A stretch of 40,198 nucleotides of DNA. It comes from Cytophagales bacterium. Its GTDB lineage: Bacteria; Bacteroidota; Bacteroidia; Cytophagales; Thermoflexibacteraceae. Position 1 is the stretch's first letter, and each line of letters starts with the position of its first letter. The stretch is from NCBI GenBank assembly GCA_013298985.1, contig JAAFJS010000020.1, positions 1-40,198 on the forward strand. The letters are read 5' to 3'. Positions 22,981-29,661 of the stretch are shown one piece after another. The notes beneath the pieces are model-generated. The model was not told the DNA's origin. It ran no database searches and was given only the letters and a program-made list of their open reading frames with translations. A program made the translations under genes and the position numbers.

Positions 22981-24846
22981 ATGAATTATTCTAAATGGTT
23001 TCAATGGAGAGTATTGTTATTGCTACAATTTTGTTTTGTGCAAAATTCACCTGCACAAACCATTGATAAATTCTGGCCGCTGCCTTCAAATGCCATTAAA
23101 TTGCATGGCTATCTTGAAAATGATATACAAAATTCATTGGCAAACTGGAACATGGGTGTGGTGCCGTATGACAGTCTTGCTTTAATGTTCAAAAACGGAC
23201 GTTCTTTGTTTGCTCAAGGAGAAATGTGGGGAAAGGCAGTAAGGTCAGGTTGTATGCTTTATCGGTATCAAAACAATCCAAAGCTAAAAGAGATATTAAA
23301 AAATACTGTTTACAAATTAATCTCCTATAAAAGAGAAAATGGCAGTATCAGCTGTTCTCCTTCCAGCAAACAGCCTGACGGACCGGGCGGGGATATTTGG
23401 GAAAGGAAATATGTAATGCTGGCATTAGAGGGATATTATACTGATGTGGAAAAAGATTCGGTAATTCTTAAAGAATTGATACAGCAGGCGGATATCCTTA
23501 TCAGTCAGGTGGGTCCCTCACCCAAGGTAAGGATTGTTGATTTGGGATGGAGTCCCAATCATATTGAATCAAGTACAGTTCTGGAACCTATTATGCGTTT
23601 GTACAACCTCACTGGATTTAGCAGGTATTTGGACTTTGCAAAATACATCGTGGAAGTTGAAGGAGGTGCAAAAGGACATAATATTATTGAAGATGCCTAC
23701 AATGGAAAAGACCCTGCCATGATTGGGGGCGTATATCCCAAAGCGTATGAAATGATGTCATTGTTTGAAGGGCTGTTGGAATACTACAGGGTTACAAAAA
23801 ATGAAAAATGGAAACTGGCTACTTTAAGATTATTTGAAAACATCAAGCGTAAAGAAATAACTATTATTGGCAATGGTGGTGGCGACAAGCCCTATCATCC
23901 TAATGTAGCAGGAGAAGCCTGGGACTATACAGCTTTGGAACAAACCAATCCTGATATGGAGCGTATGATGGAAACTTGCGTGGGTGTAACATGGCTTAAA
24001 TTGTGTTCACAAATTTTCAGGCTTACTGGCGATGTCAGTGCTATTGATATGATTGAAAAATATGCCTATAATGGGCTGCTGGGTGCGATGAAACCGAAAG
24101 GTGATGGATTCAGTTATGTCAATTTATTAAATGGCATCAAAACAAATCCTGTTGGGTGGGGAGGCATTGTTAACAACGTAAATGTAACTTGTTGCAACCT
24201 GAATGGTCCCATTGGATTGGCTTATCTGCCTTACGTTGCCATAATGAATTCTCCGAAAGGTCCAGTCATTAACTTGTTCAATGCGAGTACAGCCAATGTT
24301 GAATTGCCATCTGGTAATAACTTAAAACTTGAACTTGAAACCATATTTCCTGAAAATGGTGCTGTTAAGGTAAAGTTGTCAATGAAAAAGAAAGAACCTT
24401 TTTCAATCAAAATCAGAATCCCCAAATGGAGCGAAAATACAATGGTATTGGTAAATAATAAGTCTTATAAAGCAACAGCTGGTTCATATTTGGAAATTAA
24501 AAGGAACTGGGCTGATGGAGATGTCATTTCTATAAAATTGGATATGCGCTGCAGGTTAATAGAAGCACCGAAAGGAAGTAACAGAAAAGGAGATAATTTT
24601 GTAGCTCTAACAGCTGGTCCAATAGTGTTGGCAAGAGATGAAAATATAGATATTACATTTAATGAACCTGTGCAAATAGTATCTAAAAATGGGATTGTTG
24701 CTGCTGTTCCTTTACCAAAAGAAAATTCAAATTACAGACTTCAATTTTCAGTTCCTACTTCGAAGGGTTATATTAAAATGGTTGATTATTCCTCCATCAA
24801 TAACTGGAATGGCAAGCACACCTGTACATGGCTACCCAAACATTAG
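22981..24846 (+). CDS. GH127-type glycoside hydrolase (DUF1680, beta-L-arabinofuranosidase-like)
   Basis: 621 residues with a signal peptide (ending NSPAQ). The mature protein has an (alpha/alpha) barrel and a beta-sandwich tail. Residues E331-T-C333 (METCVGVTWLKLC) and the pair C404-C405 in NVTCCNLNGP match the Glu and three Cys that bind zinc in GH127 enzymes, where one of the paired Cys is the nucleophile. GH127 enzymes release beta-L-arabinofuranose from plant glycoproteins and related glycans. There is no SusC/SusD pair, regulator or second CAZyme around it, so it is an orphan and the sugar is open. It sits in the scarred accessory stretch, which suggests gain by transfer. Confidence 0.85.
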   Translation: MNYSKWFQWRVLLLLQFCFVQNSPAQTIDKFWPLPSNAIKLHGYLENDIQNSLANWNMGVVPYDSLALMFKNGRSLFAQGEMWGKAVRSGCMLYRYQNNPKLKEILKNTVYKLISYKRENGSISCSPSSKQPDGPGGDIWERKYVMLALEGYYTDVEKDSVILKELIQQADILISQVGPSPKVRIVDLGWSPNHIESSTVLEPIMRLYNLTGFSRYLDFAKYIVEVEGGAKGHNIIEDAYNGKDPAMIGGVYPKAYEMMSLFEGLLEYYRVTKNEKWKLATLRLFENIKRKEITIIGNGGGDKPYHPNVAGEAWDYTALEQTNPDMERMMETCVGVTWLKLCSQIFRLTGDVSAIDMIEKYAYNGLLGAMKPKGDGFSYVNLLNGIKTNPVGWGGIVNNVNVTCCNLNGPIGLAYLPYVAIMNSPKGPVINLFNASTANVELPSGNNLKLELETIFPENGAVKVKLSMKKKEPFSIKIRIPKWSENTMVLVNNKSYKATAGSYLEIKRNWADGDVISIKLDMRCRLIEAPKGSNRKGDNFVALTAGPIVLARDENIDITFNEPVQIVSKNGIVAAVPLPKENSNYRLQFSVPTSKGYIKMVDYSSINNWNGKHTCTWLPKH

Positions 24847-24940
24847 AATTTCCCGCACTCGCTCGGATTCTCAAAGTGAATGTAGGGAAAATGTGAGTGT
24901 TTCTTTGGGTTGGATTTGGGGGATTGCTACCTAACTTTGG

Positions 24941-25041
24941 GTGGTGCAAGATACTATTATCTTGCACTAATGGTTTCTCAAAACTATTAAATAATGAGCA
25001 TTGGTTTTGAGAAAGCGAAAAGTCGCACCGCCAATACCGCC
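24941..25041. repeat. 101-bp direct repeat, left copy
   Basis: This block recurs at 25511-25611 with 13 differences in 101 positions. Inside are two hairpins: GTGCAAGATA / TATCTTGCAC around CTAT (24944-24967) and TTTCTCAAAAC / GTTTTGAGAAA (24974-24984, 25004-25014). The second is preserved without change in the other copy. The copies bracket the small secreted-protein gene. Apart from this block, the bases from 24847 to 25143 hold no gene. Confidence 0.8.
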
Positions 25042-25143
25042 AGTTTTTGAAATTGGTAGCACAAAAATAGTCAGAGTAAGAATGGTATTGTTATTGTTTT
25101 ATAATGATTCTCACTCGACTAAAAATTTAAATTGGATACAAAA

Positions 25144-25488
25144 ATGAGGAACAAAGCTCTTTATTTATTCATAGCTACTTTTTTATTAGTAGGCTTAGGT
25201 AGTGCTTCTGCACAAGTTACCAAATGGACTTATGCTATGAAGTCTAATGGAGTAAACTACAAAGTACACATCCAAGAGAAAGGAGGAACAGTTACCATTC
25301 AACTGTATGATTCTAAGAGTAATAAGTGGGGATTTGCTAAGGTCTTAGAGAAAAATTTTACTAACGGAAGTAGATACTACAAAATTAAGACAGATTACAT
25401 TTATGAAATTTGGATTTCTCTTTATGATGGTATGACTATAAAAGGCAATGGAGGTGAATGGCAATATTCTTTAGAAAGTATGGAATAA
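25144..25488 (+). CDS. Small secreted protein bracketed by direct repeats
   Basis: 114 residues from the ATG at 25144; a TTG 12 bases upstream is less likely. A strong signal peptide (MRNKALYLFIATFLLVGLGS, then ASAQ) precedes a compact beta-rich domain of about 87 residues (WTYAMKSNGVNYKVHIQEK, VTIQLYDSKSNKWGFAK). No cysteines in the mature part and no known motif. Size and beta character would fit a small periplasmic inhibitor, adhesin or toxin/immunity domain, but nothing decides among these. The 101-bp repeats on both sides suggest the gene was moved or duplicated as a unit. Confidence 0.55.
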   Translation: MRNKALYLFIATFLLVGLGSASAQVTKWTYAMKSNGVNYKVHIQEKGGTVTIQLYDSKSNKWGFAKVLEKNFTNGSRYYKIKTDYIYEIWISLYDGMTIKGNGGEWQYSLESME

Positions 25489-25510
25489 TAAGAACTCCTC
25501 ACTTTTTTGA

Positions 25511-25611
25511 GTGGTGAAAAATACTATTACCTTACATCAGTGGTTTCTCAAAACTATTAAATAATAAGTATTGGTTTTGAGAAAATGAAAAGTCGCACCG
25601 CCAATACTGCA
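25511..25611. repeat. 101-bp direct repeat, right copy
   Basis: About 87 percent identical to 24941-25041, offset by 570 bases. The TTTCTCAAAAC / GTTTTGAGAAA hairpin is unchanged (25544-25554, 25574-25584), while the first hairpin has decayed. Similarity ends where the CHAT remnant begins. Confidence 0.8.
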
Positions 25612-25715
25612 AGACCAAAGACAAGCATCAGGCGTTTACTACTGCCCAGCTTAACCTCCGCTACAAGTACCCCGATGCGTTTTTCTGGGGAGCGTTTGTG
25701 ATGATTGGGAAGTAA
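25608..25715 (+). pseudogene. C-terminal stump of a second CHAT-protease gene
   Basis: A frame of 35 codons and a stop reads CKTKDKHQAFTTAQLNLRYK and then YPDAFFWGAFVMIGK. This is the end of a CHAT domain: 'K.AF..AQ..LR.KYP..F.WGAFVMIG', comparable to YYWSPFVLIGK at the end of the intact gene at 19096. Everything upstream of residue 'CK' is replaced by the 101-bp repeat, and a stop lies shortly before in frame. So most of a CHAT gene has been deleted, with the repeat at the breakpoint. Confidence 0.7.
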
Positions 25716-25741
25716 ATGCTTGATAATGTGTAAATTACAAT

Positions 25742-25793
25742 CGAAACGGCGAATCGTTTCGCTGTTAATAATGTCAAGATTACAAATCTTGAC
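25742..25793. repeat. Two hairpins, one of the ACA family
   Basis: CGAAACG / CGTTTCG (25742-25748, 25755-25761) and GTCAAGATT / AATCTTGAC around ACA (25773-25793), followed by CAGC. The second has the layout of GTCTGGATT / AATCCAGAC at 14.6 and 15.2 kb with two base pairs changed on both arms. Confidence 0.7.
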
Positions 25794-25869
25794 CAGCAGG
25801 AGAAGGTTGTTTTGTAAGGAGGATAAATTTTGACTCAAATAAAAAGATATATTTTTAATCCTTGCGATT

Positions 25870-26208
25870 TTACTCGACTTTAAATGTAGTTTGGTGTATA
25901 AAGGCTATTAACCGTTTCAAGTATTCTTTTTTAAGTTTCCCATGTTTGCTTAGAACCTCTTTTTCTTTGAAAAAAGAAATCAAATGACAACGTGCTTGAT
26001 ACTTGGTTTTGGGCTTTTGGGTAAGCATTTCATCTGTGATGAAAAATGAATATTCATCGTCATAGTCTTTGGAAGAAAGCATGACTGCAACAAAACTTTC
26101 CTCATTCTCAATAATCTCATTGTTAGATAGTACAACCACAGGGTGAGGCAAATAGCCTTGTGGAAGATTAAAACTTACTTCTACAATTTCTCCTTGTGCT
26201 ACTTTCAT
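25870..26208 (-). CDS. PemK/MazF-family toxin-like protein
   Basis: 112 residues from an ATG. The N-terminus GEIVEVSFNLPQGYLPHPVVVLSN matches the Bacteroidota PemK/MazF branch (GD/E-I-V-x-V-x-F ... HPVVVLSN). The middle VAVMLSSKDYDDEYSFFITDEML and the RCHLISFF block follow the same family. Classical MazF has HRP where this has PHP, so the usual RNA-contact Arg is missing at that place. MazF proteins are sequence-specific endoribonucleases. The start overlaps the stop of the upstream gene in ATGA, so the two are co-translated, with the partner gene first as in most toxin-antitoxin operons. Confidence 0.75.
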   Translation of the reverse strand: MKVAQGEIVEVSFNLPQGYLPHPVVVLSNNEIIENEESFVAVMLSSKDYDDEYSFFITDEMLTQKPKTKYQARCHLISFFKEKEVLSKHGKLKKEYLKRLIAFIHQTTFKVE

Positions 26209-26627
26209 ATCTTTTGTTGATTTAGCATTTCTGAAAATGTATGAATGGAATGTTGAGAAAGAGCTTCTTGTATTTCTCCTTCAAAAACGCGGCGTAGCTT
26301 TGCTTGGATTTTTTTAATCAGTTTCAAAATATCAAGAATAGATTGTTTGATTTTTTCTATTTCTTCTGCCTCAACTGCTGATAGCTTTTGAGAGAGGAAC
26401 TGATAGAATTTCAGCAGGTTACTTATTTGCTTGTATTCTTGCTCTGCTAATGCTTTGTTACTCATATTTTCCATAAATACAAGGTAGCCTGTAAGCATTA
26501 AAATTACCTTTTCCAAACTATCTGTCAAGGAAGTTTGGTAGTTTTCCGAAGTATCGGCTATCTCACGAAAGACAAGGTACTTTGCAAAATTGTCTTTTAT
26601 GTCTTTGGGAATTTCTGTAATGGTCAT
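26205..26627 (-). CDS. Helical partner protein of the PemK/MazF toxin (candidate antitoxin)
   Basis: 140 residues from the ATG at 26627 (MTITEIPKDIKDNFAKYLVF); an upstream TTG would run into the leader. The protein is almost entirely helical (SLTDSLEKVILMLTGYLVFME, EIEKIKQSILDILKLIKKIQAK in two parts), with no recognisable DNA-binding domain of the MazE/AbrB, PHD or RHH type. The position upstream of the toxin with a 4-base overlap suggests an antitoxin of an unfamiliar kind. It has a consensus promoter at 26707-26738. The length is unusual for a MazE-type antitoxin (about 80). Confidence 0.55.
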   Translation of the reverse strand: MTITEIPKDIKDNFAKYLVFREIADTSENYQTSLTDSLEKVILMLTGYLVFMENMSNKALAEQEYKQISNLLKFYQFLSQKLSAVEAEEIEKIKQSILDILKLIKKIQAKLRRVFEGEIQEALSQHSIHTFSEMLNQQKI

Positions 26628-26706
26628 AGGCTTGGAAATTGTGTTTTGCTGAATACAAACTACTATCAATCACAATCAAATATAGATTTGCTATTTAATT
26701 ATTCCT

Positions 26707-26738
26707 CAAAGATACAAAATAAAAGGTAAAAAGTGCAA
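26707..26738 (-). promoter_or_regulatory. Consensus promoter of the toxin-antitoxin-like operon
   Basis: On the minus strand: TTG (26736-26738), 21 bases, TATCTTTG (26707-26714). A second -7-like TATATTTG lies at 26677-26684. Confidence 0.7.
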
Positions 26739-26761
26739 AACTTGGCAATGTAGAAATAATT

Positions 26762-26776
26762 GGGATTGTAAATCCC
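26762..26776. repeat. Short palindrome of the dispersed family
   Basis: GGGATT-GTA-AATCCC, 6-bp arms and a three-base loop, between the divergent TIR gene end and the toxin operon promoter. Confidence 0.5.
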
Positions 26777-26798
26777 GCCCAAAGGGGAAATATTATTA

Positions 26799-29471
26799 TC
26801 ATTCAATAATCTTTATCTCAACACGGCGATTTAAAGCACGATTTGCCTCTGAATTGTTTGGCACCATAGGAGATTTTTCCCCAAATGCACGTTTCTCTAT
26901 TCTATTTTCGGAAATACCTTTAATCTTGGTTAAGTAGTATGTTGCTGCTGTTACCATACGTTCAGATAGACCTTGATTATATGCCTCTTTGCCATATTCA
27001 TCACCTTCATCACTACTTTTATCATCTGTATGCGCCCCAAGGCGCACTTTCGCATCTGGGTAATTAGCCAAAAATTCAGATACCTTATCTAACACACTTC
27101 TTGCTTTGGGCGATAAAGAAGCATTTAGGTCTTTTTCAGTCATGGTAGTAGGTTTACCTGTTTCAAAATTTATATTTTGAAAGACTATTTTGGATAAATC
27201 ATTCTGTACAGCTTTTTTCACTCCATATTTTTTTAGAAAAGCGTCATCAGGGCAGTCTTTAACACATTCATTTCTTTGATTGATATAAAAAACTCTATTA
27301 TCTAAATGAACCTCTGCTATACCTCCTATGAAGTTATTTGCAATATCGAATTTTAATGGGATTATTTCTTTCCCCTTTTCATTAATAAACCCCCATTTGC
27401 CATCAATAATAACTATTGCCATTCCATCACTAAAATTATACGCCTCATCATACTTAGGAGCAATAATAATTTTTTTAGTTTTTTTATGCCTAAAACCAAA
27501 TCCTTTTTTATGTACAACGCCAAAACCATCTTCATCAAGTTTATGGCAAATCTCCAAATCCTCCCATTTCACATCAGTTGTAGCAGAGGCATTTTCTTCA
27601 ATCTTTTTACCATTTTCTTGCTTTGGGGTTTCTTTTGTATTGGTTATTAGATTAGTGGATTGTTCTTGCGTTTTAGAAGTATCAGCACTTTGAGTAAACT
27701 TTGTAGTAGTATCAGGTTCTGCAAGCATTGTATCTGTTGTTTGAGCAATTTTTGTAGTATCATTTTGAGATTTGCTACCCTCATTTTTCCCAAACATCTT
27801 TTTCCAATCAATAAAATTAACAAAAACTGCAATTACAATAATCAAACTTATTGCTATCATTGTACTTCGATATTTGATAATTTGCTGTTTTATAGTTAAT
27901 CCTTTTTGCCCTGCTTGTGTAATTGGTAGCTTTTCTTTTTCTTCTGCTTCTTTTTCTGCTTTTTCTTTGGCAATGCGCTCTTTTTCCAAACGTTCTTCTC
28001 TCAAACGCTTTTCTTCTGCTTGTTTTGCAAGTCTTTCTTGTTCTTCTTTTTCTGCTTTTTCTTTGGCAATGCGCTCTTTTTCCAAACGTTCTTCTCTCAA
28101 ACGCTTTTCTTCTGCTTGTTTTCCAAGTCTTTCTTGTTCTTCTTTTTCTGCTTTTTCTTTGGCAATGCGCTCCTTTTCCAATTGTTCTTCTGCTAAACGT
28201 TTCTCTTCTGCTTGTTTTGCAAGCCTTTCTTGTTCTTCTTTCTCTTTGGCAATACGCTCTTGCTCCAAACGTTCTTCTGCTAAACGTTTTTCCTCTGCTT
28301 CTTTGATAAGTCTTTCCTGTTCTATTTTTTCCTTTTCAATTCGCTCATTTTCTATTCTTTCCTGTTCCAAACGCTGTTTTTCTTCTGCTTCTTTGATAAG
28401 TCTTTCCTGTTCTATTTTTTCCTTTTCAATTCGCTCGTTTTCTAAGCGTTCTTGTTCCAAGCGTTGTTTTTCTTCTGCTTCTTTGGCAAGTTTTTCTTGT
28501 TCTACTTTTTCCCTTTCAATTCGCTCATTTTCTAAGCGTTCCTGTTCCAAGCGTTGTTTTTCCTCTGCCTCTTTGACAAGTTTTTCTTGTTCTACTTTTT
28601 CCCTTTCAATTCGCTCATTTTCTAAGCGTTCCTGTTCCAAACGTTGTTTTTCCTCTGCCTCTTTGACAAGTCTTTCTTGTTCTGCTTTTTCATTCCTCAC
28701 AAAGTTTTCAATTTCATTGACTTGGTTGTCAGTGAGTTCTAACGTTCTTTGCTTAGATTGTAATTGCCTACGTTCCTTATCAGAGATAATGTTGTCCTCA
28801 AAAAATAATTCAAATAATTCTTGGTATTCTTCTTTGCGCTCGGCAAGGTGGTCTTCTAAGGTTTTTCGACCTAAGATTCTCACAATGTCATCAATAGAAG
28901 TAGTAGTTTGGATATTTTTAAGAAATCCACCTAATAATGATGGATTAAAATTAACGCCTTCTAAAATAAAAAAGCGACGTTTTTCCCTATCATTTCGATA
29001 AACATGGTTGTAAAAAAATCTATATTCATCTTCTACCCAAGTAGATTTCATTGCTTCTGGAGTGCAGAACAGTACAAAATGCTCACTATTTTCAAGTGCT
29101 TTTTCTATTATTTTATCAAACAGATTCCCAATCTGTTTTTTCAAGTCTTCATCAGAGAAAAACACACTCAATCCACATTGTTGTAAGGTAATTACATTCT
29201 GTCGTGCATATTCTGTGTTTAAAGAAGAAAAACTAAAAAAAATATCGTACTTAGGGAGAATTATTTCAGAATGAGTATGAGGAATAGAGTTTGCAAAAAC
29301 TTGCAAACGTGTATAAAAATCATGCCTATGAGTTCCTAAGATAAATTCATTTCTTAATTGATTTATCTCAGGCTTATTTATCTTATATTCATCTATTTTT
29401 TTGAAGAACTGTTCTATATTGGCTTCTTGGATTGAATTTATCAGTTCTTCTTTTTGTGCTTTTGTAAGCAT
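26799..29471 (-). CDS. TIR - coiled coil - transmembrane - WG repeats - OmpA protein
   Basis: 890 residues from an ATG with a consensus promoter. Domains in order: a helical N-terminal domain (1-65, similar in look to effector-associated domains); TIR (about 74-175, YDIFFSFS, with STWVEDEY; Glu149 lies four residues after Trp145 as the catalytic Glu642 does in SARM1); a helical linker (205-260); a charged coiled coil of tandem 30-residue repeats (264-515); one membrane helix (about 537-554); a Ser/Thr-rich linker (560-632); WG repeats (about 645-735, GKWGFINEKGKEIIP); and OmpA peptidoglycan-binding (about 760-890, AHTDD with D816, N832..LS.R838, NRRVEIKII). The topology must be N-in, C-out: TIR in the cytoplasm, OmpA on the wall. 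It probably converts a wall or envelope disturbance into TIR activity. The domain calls are firm, the role is inference. Confidence 0.85.
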   Translation of the reverse strand: MLTKAQKEELINSIQEANIEQFFKKIDEYKINKPEINQLRNEFILGTHRHDFYTRLQVFANSIPHTHSEIILPKYDIFFSFSSLNTEYARQNVITLQQCGLSVFFSDEDLKKQIGNLFDKIIEKALENSEHFVLFCTPEAMKSTWVEDEYRFFYNHVYRNDREKRRFFILEGVNFNPSLLGGFLKNIQTTTSIDDIVRILGRKTLEDHLAERKEEYQELFELFFEDNIISDKERRQLQSKQRTLELTDNQVNEIENFVRNEKAEQERLVKEAEEKQRLEQERLENERIEREKVEQEKLVKEAEEKQRLEQERLENERIEREKVEQEKLAKEAEEKQRLEQERLENERIEKEKIEQERLIKEAEEKQRLEQERIENERIEKEKIEQERLIKEAEEKRLAEERLEQERIAKEKEEQERLAKQAEEKRLAEEQLEKERIAKEKAEKEEQERLGKQAEEKRLREERLEKERIAKEKAEKEEQERLAKQAEEKRLREERLEKERIAKEKAEKEAEEKEKLPITQAGQKGLTIKQQIIKYRSTMIAISLIIVIAVFVNFIDWKKMFGKNEGSKSQNDTTKIAQTTDTMLAEPDTTTKFTQSADTSKTQEQSTNLITNTKETPKQENGKKIEENASATTDVKWEDLEICHKLDEDGFGVVHKKGFGFRHKKTKKIIIAPKYDEAYNFSDGMAIVIIDGKWGFINEKGKEIIPLKFDIANNFIGGIAEVHLDNRVFYINQRNECVKDCPDDAFLKKYGVKKAVQNDLSKIVFQNINFETGKPTTMTEKDLNASLSPKARSVLDKVSEFLANYPDAKVRLGAHTDDKSSDEGDEYGKEAYNQGLSERMVTAATYYLTKIKGISENRIEKRAFGEKSPMVPNNSEANRALNRRVEIKIIE
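27927..28682 (-). repeat. In-frame tandem repeats encoding the coiled coil
   Basis: At 28302-28661 there are four 90-bp units (30 residues each, EAEEKQRLEQER... with small changes). About four more units of 90-96 bp follow down to 27927. The repeats are close enough in DNA sequence to change in number by slippage, which would lengthen or shorten the coil without touching the domains. Confidence 0.8.
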
Positions 29472-29497
29472 AGTTAATTTTCAGGTTTTCAAAAAAA

Positions 29498-29528
29498 CAA
29501 ATATAAATTTTAACATTCAGAAAGACAA
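29498..29528 (-). promoter_or_regulatory. Consensus promoter of the TIR-OmpA gene
   Basis: On the minus strand: TTG (29526-29528), 20 bases, TATATTTG (29498-29505), 27 bases before the ATG. The gene therefore has its own transcript. Confidence 0.75.
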
Positions 29529-29587
29529 AATGTTGCAAAGTGTTTGCTAAAAAATTTAGGAGAATGATAAGAACTCTATTTGAAAAC

Positions 29588-29624
29588 AGAGCATCAAACT
29601 TTTTTTGAAAAAGTTTGATGCTCT
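29588..29624 (-). terminator. Strong terminator hairpin behind the VPS10/BNR gene
   Basis: Perfect 17-bp stem (29588-29604, 29608-29624; core GAGCATCAAACTTT) with a 3-base loop, 38 bases after the stop of the gene at 29662, with a T-rich stretch on the minus strand behind it. It insulates the TIR gene. Confidence 0.8.
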
Positions 29625-29661
29625 AATAATACACCTTTACCATGTCCTCACAAACAACTCT

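Noticed and set aside
25557-25838. Minus-strand open frame of 93 codons
   Set aside because: It lies over the CHAT stump and the palindromes, has no family resemblance, and its start is inside a repeat.
28302-28661. Regular 90-bp repeats that could suggest a CRISPR array
   Set aside because: There are no unique spacers; the whole unit is repeated and encodes a coiled coil in frame.
27772-29001. Long plus-strand open frame of about 400 codons, Ser/Cys/Phe-rich
   Set aside because: It is antisense to the coiled-coil repeats of the TIR-OmpA gene. The repeated Glu/Lys/Arg codons have no stop on the other strand. It has no domain and its composition is unnatural.
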